This document shows, in pieces, positions 9,568-21,451 of a DNA stretch of 64,000 nt. The translations under genes were made by a program, and so were the position numbers. How positions within the stretch are numbered: position 1 is the first letter of the stretch; the number at the start of each line of letters is the position of its first letter. Location: the NCBI GenBank assembly GCA_947089905.1, contig CAMUMG010000005.1, positions 116,593 to 180,592 of the forward strand, in the 5' to 3' direction. The stretch comes from an uncultured Lachnospiraceae bacterium (GTDB lineage Bacteria > Bacillota > Clostridia > Lachnospirales > Lachnospiraceae). The notes under the pieces are model-generated. The model was not told the DNA's origin and searched no databases. It saw only the letters and a list, made by a program, of their open reading frames with translations.

Positions 9568-9596
9568 TTGACGCACGTATAAAATAAGGATACACT
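9568..9596 (+). promoter_or_regulatory. Promoter of the pspA operon
   Basis: TTGACG (9568-9573), 17-nt spacer, TACACT (9591-9596), followed about 48 nt later by the pspA start. The -35 is near consensus, the -10 weaker, compatible with a vegetative promoter or one needing help; an ECF-type site is not obvious. Confidence 0.5.
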
Positions 9597-9643
9597 ATTA
9601 GTAAAGTTACAATACAAAAATCACTTATATGGAGGAAAAATAT

Positions 9644-10318
9644 ATGGGTATTTTATCTAGGTTTAAAGACATTATGTCCGCTAACATCAATGCACTTTTG
9701 GACAAGGCAGAAGATCCAGAAAAGATGATCGATCAGTGTCTTCGCAATCTGAATTCCGATTTAGGAAAAGTAAAGTCTGAAACAGCCGCTATTATGGCTG
9801 AAGATGCAAGAGCTAAAAGAGCTTTGGATGAATGTGACGAAGAGATCAATAAGATGCAGGCATATGCTGTGAAAGCATTAGAAGCCAACAACGAAAATGA
9901 TGCTCGTCGATTCTTAGAGCAAAAGGCTTCTTTAAATGAAAAACGCACCAGTCTTTCACAGGCATATGAAACAGCTCATACCAATGCAGTCAATATGCGT
10001 AATATGCACGATAAACTTGTGGGAGACATCAATGAATTAGAATCTCGCAAGAATATGATAAAAGGAAAGCTTGCTGCTGCTAAAACACAAGAAAGAATTA
10101 ATAAAATGGGATCTTCCATTACCAGTGCAAACAGTACAATAGCAAGTTTTGAACGCTTTGAAGATCTTGCAAATCAGAGATTAGATCAAGCGAATGCTAT
10201 GGCAGAGTTAAATCAGTCTTCTGCTGAAAGCGATATTAAAGATCTGACTGAAAAGTATTCACGCAGTACGGATGTTGATAATGAATTAGCTGCTTTAAAA
10301 GCAAGTCTTGGAAAGTAA
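9644..10318 (+). CDS. pspA: PspA/IM30 family envelope-stress protein
   Basis: 224-aa PspA: MGILSRFKDIMSANINALLDKAEDPEKMIDQ is the amphipathic N-terminal helix region of the family, followed by long heptad-rich coiled coils through to the end. PspA-type proteins (ESCRT-III superfamily) assemble on damaged membranes. GGAGG 8 nt before the ATG at 9644 defines the start; an upstream in-frame ATG (9629) overlaps that site. It heads a four-gene cluster matching pspA-ydjGHI of Bacillus subtilis, whose products form a membrane complex. A terminator-like hairpin follows, probably letting only part of transcription continue. Confidence 0.92.
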   Translation: MGILSRFKDIMSANINALLDKAEDPEKMIDQCLRNLNSDLGKVKSETAAIMAEDARAKRALDECDEEINKMQAYAVKALEANNENDARRFLEQKASLNEKRTSLSQAYETAHTNAVNMRNMHDKLVGDINELESRKNMIKGKLAAAKTQERINKMGSSITSANSTIASFERFEDLANQRLDQANAMAELNQSSAESDIKDLTEKYSRSTDVDNELAALKASLGK

Positions 10319-10333
10319 TAAATTTTTATTTTC

Positions 10334-10384
10334 GCTGCTGCAGGGCAGATGCTGAAAAAGCGGCTCAGCAGCAGCTTTTCTTTT
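10334..10384 (+). terminator. Intercistronic terminator after pspA
   Basis: GCTGCTG (10334-10340) and CAGCAGC (10369-10375) form a 7-bp stem, followed by TTTTCTTTTC. Placed between pspA and ydjG, it probably causes partial termination so that PspA is made in excess of the membrane partners. Confidence 0.7.
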
Positions 10385-10421
10385 CTAAGTTTGGCTTATG
10401 TATAGCTTTAAGGAGGAAAGA

Positions 10422-11543
10422 ATGGTAATTCAATATAAATGTCCTAACTGTGGTGCTGATATGAAGTATGACAGTAAAAGCGGTAAGCTATACTGTGATA
10501 GCTGCAAAACAACAAAAGACATTTCACAGATGCCGATTCCAGATATTCCAGAGGGAGAATCTGAGGATACTCCTGATGTAACCGCATTTTCTCCGACGGA
10601 AATTGAAGAAGAGGTATCTTTAGATTATCCAAAAGAAGCGGTTGCTTCTAAACTTTTTGATAGTCAGACAGTCAATCATTATCATTGTCAAAACTGTGGG
10701 GCAGATCTTTTGACAGATAAAGATACTGCCGCCACTACTTGCAGTTTTTGTGGTGCTGGTGTAGTGCTTGGAGATAGACTAAGCGGTGAACTTGCTCCTG
10801 CAAAAGTAATTCCTTTTCGTATTAGTAAAGAAGAAGCACAAACTGCCTTTCAAAAATGGTGTAAGAAGGGACTTCTCATTCCACATGAATTTCAGGTCTC
10901 CAACCGATTAAAAAGTATTACAGGCATCTATGTTCCATTCTGGCTTTATGATATTCAGGCAAAAGGCGATGTCGACGCTACCTGTACCAGAGTCCGAACC
11001 TATACAAGAGGAAATTATATTTATACAGAAACCAGTTATTTCCATGTCTATCGAAGAGTAAATATCAGTTATTTAAAAGTACCTGCCGATGCTTCTGCTA
11101 AAATGAACGATACTCTTATGGATCGGCTTGAACCCTTTCATTATCAGGACTTAAAAGACTTTAATATGCCATATCTGGCAGGTTATCTGGCAGAAAAATA
11201 CAACTATACCGATGATCAGATGTTTTCAAGAGCAAAGGGAAGAGTAGATCAATACGCCAATCAATATATTGCTGGAACAATTAATGGTTACTCTACAGTC
11301 CATTATAATCGTAAAAATTTATCGATTCAACCAAGAAACGCCTATTATACATTAATGCCAGTTTGGATGGTATGTTATGATTATCATGATAATGAACATA
11401 TTTTTGCTATGAATGGACAGACAGGTAAAATCGTAGGAAAACCTCCTCTTTCCAAGAGCAAAATGGCAGTTTGGTTTATTGGTATCAGTGGAATTCTCTT
11501 TGCCCTAATGCAGTTAGTCACTCGATTATTCCTCTGGACATAA
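10422..11543 (+). CDS. ydjG: Zinc-ribbon membrane protein, YdjG-like
   Basis: 373 aa. Two zinc ribbons lead: CPNCG...CDSC (residues 7-30) and CQNCG...CSFCG (about 87-108). A beta-rich middle follows, and one transmembrane helix near the end (AVWFIGISGILFALMQLVTRLFLW). In B. subtilis YdjG with YdjH anchors YdjI and PspA at the membrane. The start is the ATG at 10422 with AAGGAGG 6-7 nt upstream; an earlier ATG (10398) lacks a site. It is 24 nt ahead of the TPM-domain gene. Function here is inferred from family and gene order. Confidence 0.8.
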   Translation: MVIQYKCPNCGADMKYDSKSGKLYCDSCKTTKDISQMPIPDIPEGESEDTPDVTAFSPTEIEEEVSLDYPKEAVASKLFDSQTVNHYHCQNCGADLLTDKDTAATTCSFCGAGVVLGDRLSGELAPAKVIPFRISKEEAQTAFQKWCKKGLLIPHEFQVSNRLKSITGIYVPFWLYDIQAKGDVDATCTRVRTYTRGNYIYTETSYFHVYRRVNISYLKVPADASAKMNDTLMDRLEPFHYQDLKDFNMPYLAGYLAEKYNYTDDQMFSRAKGRVDQYANQYIAGTINGYSTVHYNRKNLSIQPRNAYYTLMPVWMVCYDYHDNEHIFAMNGQTGKIVGKPPLSKSKMAVWFIGISGILFALMQLVTRLFLWT

Positions 11544-11567
11544 TGTTAAGAAAGGAGGCGTTATAAG

Positions 11568-12416
11568 TTGAAAAAATATATCTTAGCCTTCTTTTTCTGC
11601 CTGTTGTCTATCTTATTGTTTCCGATGGTCAAAATAAAGGCAGAAGAATCTGTCCAGTCGCATGTATTTGATTATGAAGGCTATTTAAGCGATTCGGAAG
11701 CTTCCAAATTAGAGGAAAAGCTTGCCGACTATTCAAATGATTCAAACTGTCAGATCATTATAATTACTTCAAACAATTTAGATGGGAAAAATGCTACTAC
11801 CTATCTGGAAGATTTTTTTGACAATGGATTTGATCTTAAAACAATTCAAAAAGATGCGGTTCTTTTAGTCTTTGGAAAAAATGCTTCAGGACGTTTTTTA
11901 GAAATTCAAGGGTATGGACTTTGTGAATACTATATGAATAATGACCGAATTGAAAATACCCTAGATGAAATCATTCCTTATTTTAAAAAAGAAGCATATT
12001 ATGACGCATTCATTAAATTTGCCAAAGAAGTAAAATATTATATGGGGTTAGAGCATGGAGTTTCCTTTGATCCTCAAAAACCTCATGGAGAAACAGCAAC
12101 TGCCTCTAGTATAAGACCTTTTTATTATACAGTCTGGTTTCAGCTATTAGTTTCTGTTATTATTGGAGGAATTGTTGTTTTTAGTATGGCACATACTTCT
12201 GGTGGCACTATGACAGCAGGCGGAAAAGATTATCTTGATCCAAGTCATTCTGGAATAACCGCCCGCAGAGATGACTATATCAGAACTACAGTTACCAAGG
12301 TTAAAAAGCCCGATCCGCCAAAAAGTTCTGGAGGAGGTTATAGTGGCAGAAGCAGCGGTGGAGGTGGAGTTAGCAGCGGAGGACACTCCCATAGTGGTGG
12401 AGGGCGCAGTTTTTAA
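11568..12416 (+). CDS. ydjH: TPM-domain secreted/membrane protein, YdjH-like
   Basis: 282 aa from a TTG start with AAAGGAGG 9 nt before it. Signal peptide (KKYILAFFFCLLSILLFPMV), then a TPM domain (about residues 30-165: VFDYEGYLSDSEASKLEEKL, CQIIIITSNN, DAVLLVFGKN), one transmembrane helix (about 188-208) and a low-complexity Gly/Ser/His tail ending SGGGRSF. Same order as B. subtilis ydjH, so part of the PspA complex by inference. Confidence 0.82.
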   Translation: MKKYILAFFFCLLSILLFPMVKIKAEESVQSHVFDYEGYLSDSEASKLEEKLADYSNDSNCQIIIITSNNLDGKNATTYLEDFFDNGFDLKTIQKDAVLLVFGKNASGRFLEIQGYGLCEYYMNNDRIENTLDEIIPYFKKEAYYDAFIKFAKEVKYYMGLEHGVSFDPQKPHGETATASSIRPFYYTVWFQLLVSVIIGGIVVFSMAHTSGGTMTAGGKDYLDPSHSGITARRDDYIRTTVTKVKKPDPPKSSGGGYSGRSSGGGGVSSGGHSHSGGGRSF

Positions 12417-12448
12417 CGATAATTATTTTATTAGAAATGAGGTCAATT

Positions 12449-13417
12449 ATGGGATTATTTTCAGGTCAATTTGCAAATGTAGTAGAATGGCAAGAATTTA
12501 GAGAAGATATGATCTTTTATAAATGGAATAACCGTGAAATCAAAAAGGGAAGTCGTTTAATTTTACGTCCTGGGCAAGATGCTATCTTTTTATATAATGG
12601 TCGTATAGAAGGAATTTTTAAAGACGATGGAGATTATGATATTGAATCTCAAATTGTTCCGTTTTTATCTACATTAAAGGGATTTAAATTTGGTTTTAAC
12701 AGTGGAATGAGAGCAGAAGTTCTTTTTGTCAATACAAAAGAATTTACTCTAAAATGGGGAACTGTAAATGCAATTAATATACCAGCTCCTAATATGCCCG
12801 GCGGACTCCCGATTCGTGCACATGGTACACTCAATTTTAAGGTAGGCGACTATATTAAATTAATTGATAAACTTGCTGGTATCAAAACAACTTATTTTGT
12901 AGAAGATGTTCGTACTCGTGTGATTGCTGTTTTAGATCAGCTTCTTATGAAATGGATTTCTAAAGAAGGAAAAGATATGTTTAATCTACAGGCAAATGCG
13001 TATGATATTTCTAAAGGAATTCAGACAGATCTTGATATGGAACTATTTTCTACTGGACTTTCTATTACTGGATTTCATATTATGAGCTTTACTTATCCAG
13101 AAGAAGTTCAAAAGATGATCAATAAAAATGCTTCTCAAAGTATGATAGGTGATGTTTCCCGCTATCAGCAAGTTAGTATGACAGATGGAATGGCATCTGG
13201 AAATATGAAAAGCGGTGGAACCGTATCCGATATGGCAGGTATGATGATGGGAATGAACATAGCCAATCAAATGTTACAGAATATGAATCAGAATACTTCC
13301 TCGAATGGTTTAGGAACATCGTCTAATACTGGAACAAAACCTAATTTTTGTCCAAACTGTGGGCAAAAGACAGGAGCTGCCAATTTCTGTCCAAACTGTG
13401 GGCAAAAGTTAATTTGA
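12449..13417 (+). CDS. ydjI: SPFH-domain protein with C-terminal double zinc ribbon, YdjI-like
   Basis: 322 aa. SPFH/virion-core-like domain (MGLFSGQFANVVEWQEF... through about residue 215), a Met/Ser/Gln-rich linker, and two tandem zinc ribbons CPNCGQKTGAANFCPNCGQK at the C-terminus. In B. subtilis YdjI bridges PspA to YdjGH. The ATG at 12449 follows GAGGT by 5 nt; an ATG four codons upstream overlaps that site. It is the last gene of the operon; a weak GAGAGAA/TTCTCTT hairpin follows the stop. Confidence 0.82.
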   Translation: MGLFSGQFANVVEWQEFREDMIFYKWNNREIKKGSRLILRPGQDAIFLYNGRIEGIFKDDGDYDIESQIVPFLSTLKGFKFGFNSGMRAEVLFVNTKEFTLKWGTVNAINIPAPNMPGGLPIRAHGTLNFKVGDYIKLIDKLAGIKTTYFVEDVRTRVIAVLDQLLMKWISKEGKDMFNLQANAYDISKGIQTDLDMELFSTGLSITGFHIMSFTYPEEVQKMINKNASQSMIGDVSRYQQVSMTDGMASGNMKSGGTVSDMAGMMMGMNIANQMLQNMNQNTSSNGLGTSSNTGTKPNFCPNCGQKTGAANFCPNCGQKLI

Positions 13418-13448
13418 GAGAATTTTTTATAAAGTTTTCTCTTTCCTA

Positions 13449-13477
13449 TTGCGTTAATCAATTAACAATGTTACAAT
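13449..13477 (+). promoter_or_regulatory. Promoter of the alcohol dehydrogenase gene with overlapping Rex box
   Basis: TTGCGT (13449-13454), 17-nt spacer, TACAAT (13472-13477). Over the -35 and spacer lies GCGTTAATCAATTAACAA (13451-13468): the right half is a perfect TTAACAA and the left matches 5 of 7 of the Rex consensus TTGTTAA-N4-TTAACAA. Rex senses NADH/NAD+ and represses fermentation genes in Clostridia, fitting an alcohol dehydrogenase. Confidence 0.7.
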
Positions 13478-13543
13478 AAAACTATCGTAATACTACAAAA
13501 TTTATATATATCATACATAATTGAAAGGAGAAACATACAAATC

Positions 13544-14725
13544 ATGATGAGATTTACTTTACCGCGTGATCTTTATTATGGAAAAGGTTCATTAGAGCAT
13601 TTAAAGGAGTTAAAAGGGAAAAAAGCAATTCTTGTTTTAGGTGGCGGCTCTATGAAGAAGTTTGGATTTGTAGACAAAGTTCTTTCTTACCTAAAAGAAG
13701 CAGGCATTGAAACTACTCTTTTTGAAAATGTAGAACCAGATCCTTCTGTTGAAACAGTTATGAAGGGTGCAGAAGCAATGCGGGCATTTGAACCAGATTG
13801 GATTATCGCAATGGGCGGCGGCTCTCCAATTGATGCAGCAAAAGCAATGTGGGCATTTTATGAATATCCAGATGTTACTTTTGAAGAGCTTTGTACTCCA
13901 TTTAATTTCCCACTTCTGCGTCAGAAGGCTAAATTTTTAGCAATTCCTTCTACTTCTGGTACAGCAACAGAAGTTACTGCATTTTCTGTTATTACTGACT
14001 ATGCTAAGGGTGTGAAATATCCATTAGCAGATTTTAATATTACTCCAGATGTTGCTATTGTAGATCCGGAACTTGCTGAAACAATGCCTCCTAAGTTAGT
14101 AGCCCATACAGGTATGGATGCACTGACTCATGCTATTGAAGCTTATGTTTCTACTTTAAATTCTCCATTTACTGATCCGCTTGCATTAAAGGCAATTGAG
14201 ATGGTATGGAGTAATCTTCCTGTTTCCTATCAAGGCTGTATGAAGGCAAGAGAACAGATGCACTATGCACAGTGTCTTGCAGGTCAGGCATTTTCTAATG
14301 CTTTACTTGGTATTGTTCATTCTATGGCACATAAGACAGGAGCTGCTTTTTCTACAGGACATATTCCACATGGATGTGCAAACGCAATTTATCTTCCTTA
14401 TGTTATTAAATATAACGCAAAATGTGCAGAGTCCAGATATGCAGCAATCGCAAGAAAAACTGGTGTAATTGAACCAAGTGCAACCGATGCAGAATGTGTA
14501 AACGCTCTTTGCAAAAAGATCGATGACTTTAATGTAAAATTAAATATTCCAAAGACCTTAAAAGAATTTGGTATCGATGAAGCTGAATTTAAAGAAAAAG
14601 TTGCACATATCGCAGAGTTAGCAGTAGGAGACGCCTGCACAGGATCCAATCCTAGACCAATCACTCCTGCCGAAATGGAAAAACTTTTGACCTGCTGCTA
14701 TTATGGAACAGAAGTAGATTTCTAA
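13544..14725 (+). CDS. Iron-containing alcohol dehydrogenase
   Basis: 393-aa group III alcohol dehydrogenase, probably NAD(P)H-dependent and reducing aldehydes (ethanol or butanol formation). Cofactor-binding GGGS loops (ILVLGGGSMKKFG, IAMGGGSPIDAAKAMW) and metal-binding residues in GMDALTHAIEAYVS and in FSNALLGIVHSMAHKTGAAF...HIPHG are present. GAAAGGAG lies about 13 nt before the first of two adjacent ATGs. It is a single gene with its own Rex-type operator and terminator. Substrate is not resolved by sequence. Confidence 0.9.
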   Translation: MMRFTLPRDLYYGKGSLEHLKELKGKKAILVLGGGSMKKFGFVDKVLSYLKEAGIETTLFENVEPDPSVETVMKGAEAMRAFEPDWIIAMGGGSPIDAAKAMWAFYEYPDVTFEELCTPFNFPLLRQKAKFLAIPSTSGTATEVTAFSVITDYAKGVKYPLADFNITPDVAIVDPELAETMPPKLVAHTGMDALTHAIEAYVSTLNSPFTDPLALKAIEMVWSNLPVSYQGCMKAREQMHYAQCLAGQAFSNALLGIVHSMAHKTGAAFSTGHIPHGCANAIYLPYVIKYNAKCAESRYAAIARKTGVIEPSATDAECVNALCKKIDDFNVKLNIPKTLKEFGIDEAEFKEKVAHIAELAVGDACTGSNPRPITPAEMEKLLTCCYYGTEVDF

Positions 14726-14750
14726 TTTTTAGAACATAAAACAAAGAAAA

Positions 14751-14783
14751 GGATAGAAGTTTCTTGCTTCTATTCTTTTTTTT
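14751..14783 (+). terminator. Terminator of the alcohol dehydrogenase gene
   Basis: GGATAGAAG (14751-14759) pairs with CTTCTATTC (14767-14775), followed by a run of eight T. Classical intrinsic terminator. Confidence 0.85.
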
Positions 14784-14857
14784 GTTGTCTTAAACCCAGT
14801 TTTTCTATGCTTTCAAGACATTTTTTGAGGTTTAAACTTTTTGGAATTTACAAATAG

Positions 14858-14899
14858 ATTCTATAGAATATATTCTAAGTCCTTATTCTCACTTATAAT
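14858..14899 (+). promoter_or_regulatory. Promoter and palindromic operators of the XRE regulator
   Basis: Two overlapping perfect palindromes, ATTCTATAGAAT (14858-14869) and TAGAATATATTCTA (14864-14877), cover the place where the -35 should be; the -10 is TATAAT (14894-14899). Another ATTCT unit follows the -10. The -35 itself is poor. This looks like an autoregulatory site of the downstream repressor; inference. Confidence 0.5.
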
Positions 14900-14931
14900 A
14901 ATTCTAAAATACGAAAGATAAGGAGGTAGTT

Positions 14932-15315
14932 ATGAAAGACAAATCAAAGACTGAGCCGGCTGTGAAAGATAAGCTTAATGTAGAAGTAGGTCGTCGGATT
15001 CGCAGTGTTCGAGAATCTTTGAATATGACAAGAGATTGTTTTAGTGAGCGCTGTGATATTTCAGAAAGTTTTTTAAGTGATGTGGAACGAGGTAACAAAG
15101 GAATTACTTCAAAAACACTAACAAAAATCTGTGAGACTACGAATGTTTCTGCTGATTATATCTTATTTGGAAATAATCGTTCAGATTCTGATGTCAGTGT
15201 ACTTTTAGAATTATTTTCAAAGTTAGATAATCGTTGTATTTTTCATGCCACAAATATATTAAAAGAATATCTTCAACTAGTTCTTGAACTAAATTCTAAA
15301 AATTCAAATAAGTAA
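14932..15315 (+). CDS. XRE-family transcriptional regulator
   Basis: 127 aa. A Lys-rich N-terminus is followed by an HTH_XRE domain (residues about 20-78: VEVGRRIRSVRESLNMTRDCFSERCDISESFLSDVERG...SKTLTKICETTNVSADYILFG). The C-terminal 45 residues form a short helical tail that may dimerise. AAGGAGG precedes the ATG. Monocistronic with palindromes over its promoter, so probably autoregulated. Target genes are not evident. Confidence 0.85.
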   Translation: MKDKSKTEPAVKDKLNVEVGRRIRSVRESLNMTRDCFSERCDISESFLSDVERGNKGITSKTLTKICETTNVSADYILFGNNRSDSDVSVLLELFSKLDNRCIFHATNILKEYLQLVLELNSKNSNK

Positions 15316-15318
15316 GGA

Positions 15319-15380
15319 GCTGTTGCAAAATAGGTTTTAACTACTAAGTAGTATAAAAATTTTATTTTGCAACAGCTTCT
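15319..15380. terminator. Bidirectional terminator with 14-bp perfect stem
   Basis: GCTGTTGCAAAATA (15319-15332) is perfectly complementary to TATTTTGCAACAGC (15363-15376); the loop contains the palindrome CTACTAAGTAG. It lies between the convergent XRE gene and the GH51 gene and can serve both. Confidence 0.8.
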
Positions 15381-15391
15381 GTTTTATTTCC

Positions 15392-18033
15392 TTAGCGAAG
15401 AGGAATTCTAAATATAGTTACAGAATATTTTGGTGCCATATACTCAAATTCCTCTGATATTTCTAACTCTGAAGTATTTGGTATGATCTCTTCTGGTTTT
15501 TCTTTTGAATTTTGTACGTTTTTTTCTAATCCTCCTAATACTGTTACACTTGCTTTTCCCTTTGGTACTGTATCAAGAGCGATATGAACATTTTCTTCCT
15601 TTTGATTGGCATTGACTAATTTTATGATCAGCTCTCCTGTTTCTTCTTGTATACTTGATGTTTCATAGATAGGAAGCACAGATTCAACAGGAAAACTATG
15701 TATCAACTTATCATCTAAATAACACTCTATTAAATTAGGTGCAACTACAACTTTAATTTCATACCATTGTCCTGTCTTTATCTGAATTGGTACAGTGGAA
15801 CAAACATTTGTCTTTGCACCGCCTTGTGCCTGTTCTACTACACTTAATGTATTTCCCCAGCCGCCGATATTCCAATGATAAAAATTATTTAGATCTTTAA
15901 CTGCAAATGGGATTAAAAACCCTTCTGCTCCTGATACCTTTTTCGCCTTACAGGTAAATGTGTAGTCACTCCAGCTATTTTCTCCAATATAAACGGCACT
16001 TCCCATAATGGCATTATCCGTTGGATACTTTGCATTTTTTTGAGCAAAGACGGAATTTCCATCATCTTCTACAATTCTCCACTCCCCTTGTCCAGAAGAA
16101 ATCCAATCCTTTTCCTTTTCATGAAAGTCTGTTTCGTATAATATTTCTCCCGTTTTGTTATCAACTACTTTAACATCATCAAACTCTGCACTGGTCAGCC
16201 ATGTACCAAGTCCAATCCTTCCATGAATTTCACCTACTTTTTGATCTGTGTCTAGTTTAGATTCTACTATATAATCTCCCTTATTTTCTGCAAATAGTTT
16301 TTGTACATAATAATTGACCGATCCAAAAACCAAGGAATTGTTAAACCAGATTAAGTCCGGCGACCACTGAGATTGATGTAAATTGCCAAACAGTGGAGCA
16401 TATGCTGTCATTTTTACCAGATCCGAATTTCTCTCTAATCCAGTCATATATGCCGCTTCTGCTATTGCCGCATATAACGTATTCGATTTTGCTGCATATT
16501 CTCCTAAAAATACATTTGCTCCTGCTCTGTCATAGGCATCATAGCGGGTAACGTTACTTAAAAACCACTCTGGTGCATTATAATAATGCTCGTCTACCAA
16601 ATCAGCATACAAAACTTCTTCTCCATTATGAGAATTCACTCGATTCCAAGCATATTCATATAGATCACCATTTGAAGATGGACCTGATGTGGTGATGAGT
16701 AAAATTTCAGGATGTTCTTTCCTTAAAACTTCCTGAAACTTTTCATACCTAGAAAAATATCCTGACTGCCACTGTTCATTTCCAATTCCAAGATATTTCA
16801 TCTGAAATGGTTCTGGATGCCCCATCTTAGCTCTAAGAGCTCCCCAAGTAGTAGAAACATCTCCATTTGCAAATTCAATTAAATCTAACGCATCCTGTAT
16901 ATAGGTATCTAATTCATTGATAGGTGCCGTAATATTGGTTCTGACCTGACATGCCATTCCACAGTTTAAAATTGGAACTGGTTCTGCTCCAAGATCTTCA
17001 CAAAGCAAAAAATATTCATAAAATCCAAGTCCATAGGACTGATAATAGGGATAATTTTTGTTTGAATTCCAGAGATTAATATTTTGCTTGCGTTCTGCTA
17101 CATCTCCTACAGTATCTTTCCAGCAATACGCTGTTTCCATTGTATTGCCCTCTACAATACACCCACCCGGAAATCGTATAAAAGATGGATGTAGATCTTC
17201 TAAAAATGTTACTAAATCTGCCCGTAGACCATTTTCCCGATTTTTATAAGTATCTGTTGGAAATAACGAAACCATATCTGCATCTACTGTTCCATTTTCC
17301 TCAAGGGTTAGAACAAGTTTTGCCTTTTTTGCATCCTCTGTCACTTTTAAAATGACCTCATATTTTTGCCACTCTTTTGTAATTCCTGAAATAGTATCCG
17401 AAGCGAGTTCTAATTCCTCTTGCGAGGAATTAGAAATTAGGCTTACTTTAAGTCTTCCCAAATACTGATCGCTTTTTAAATAAACACTAAATCGATAGGA
17501 AGCCCCTTCCTTTATTGTCATTCCTTCTAAAAATCCTGCATTGGATAATCCAGCTGAAACTCCAGTAGTATTTTCTATCCGTACATAATGAGGATTATTT
17601 TCATTTAATGGAGTTTCTGTCTGTATGGAAAGTTCTCCTTCCCTATAACTTTGATATCCATGCAATCCTCCACGGGAAGCGACAGAATCTTCAAATTCAA
17701 AGGAACGGTTTTGGATCATTTCTGCATATAAACCACCATCACCTGCAAAATTAATATCTTCAAAAAAAAGCCCATATAACATATCACTGATTTCTATTAC
17801 CTTATTTGAAGTATGAACTGCAAGTTTATACTGTCCATTTTCTGATGTCGTGGTATCTTTTTTTATAGTATCGTTACTGTTATCTATATCCTCCTTGTTA
17901 TCTTTTACTATATGATTGGAGGTATTATCTTCATATACTCCTTTTTGTTCCTCTTTTGACTTATTACAACCTGTTAGTGGCATTGCTGCACATAACAGAG
18001 CTAGTGTTAAAGTCACAAATTTTTTCCTTCTCA

Positions 18034-18034
<1 letters not shown>
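15392..18034 (-). CDS. Lipoprotein alpha-L-arabinofuranosidase (GH51)
   Basis: 880 aa. Lipoprotein signal with lipobox LTGC (Cys23), so the enzyme is tethered outside the cell. A carbohydrate-binding-like beta-sandwich region (about 130-260) lies between the family's first strand (LYGLFFEDINFAGDGGLYAE) and the catalytic barrel (FIRFPGGCIVEGNTME). Catalytic acid/base E420 in YLGIGNEQW and nucleophile E512 in FLGEYAAK are intact. A concanavalin-like domain (about 600-780) is inserted before the C-terminal beta-sandwich. It should release arabinose from arabinan or arabinogalactan. The ATG overlaps the lacZ stop by one base, showing coupling. Confidence 0.9.
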
Positions 18035-21303
<3,269 letters not shown>

Positions 21304-21307
21304 CTAT

Positions 21308-21329
21308 ATTATAAGAATACCATAATTCT
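21308..21329 (-). promoter_or_regulatory. Promoter/operator candidate upstream of lacZ
   Basis: A minus-strand -10 TATAAT (21313-21308) is present; the -35 region is only T-rich. Directly upstream, in the spacer, lies the inverted repeat AGAAT-N6-ATTCT (21314-21329). Poor -35 plus a palindrome is typical of a controlled catabolic promoter, but no regulator gene is adjacent. Confidence 0.4.
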
Positions 21330-21400
21330 CGAAAAAAAGTAATAGATTATTCTATCTTTTCATGTCATATTCCATCTGAATTTCTGAATTAAAAACTTTA

Positions 21401-21429
21401 TTGCTTTCTAAAAATTTCTATACTATAAT
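21401..21429 (+). promoter_or_regulatory. Promoter of the secreted-protein gene
   Basis: TTGCTT (21401-21406), 17-nt spacer, TATAAT (21424-21429). The expected start of transcription (about 21436) is directly followed by TTAGGAGGTGAT, so the 5' UTR would be only about 15 nt. Confidence 0.7.
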
Positions 21430-21451
21430 TTAACTTAGGAGGTGATAAAAA

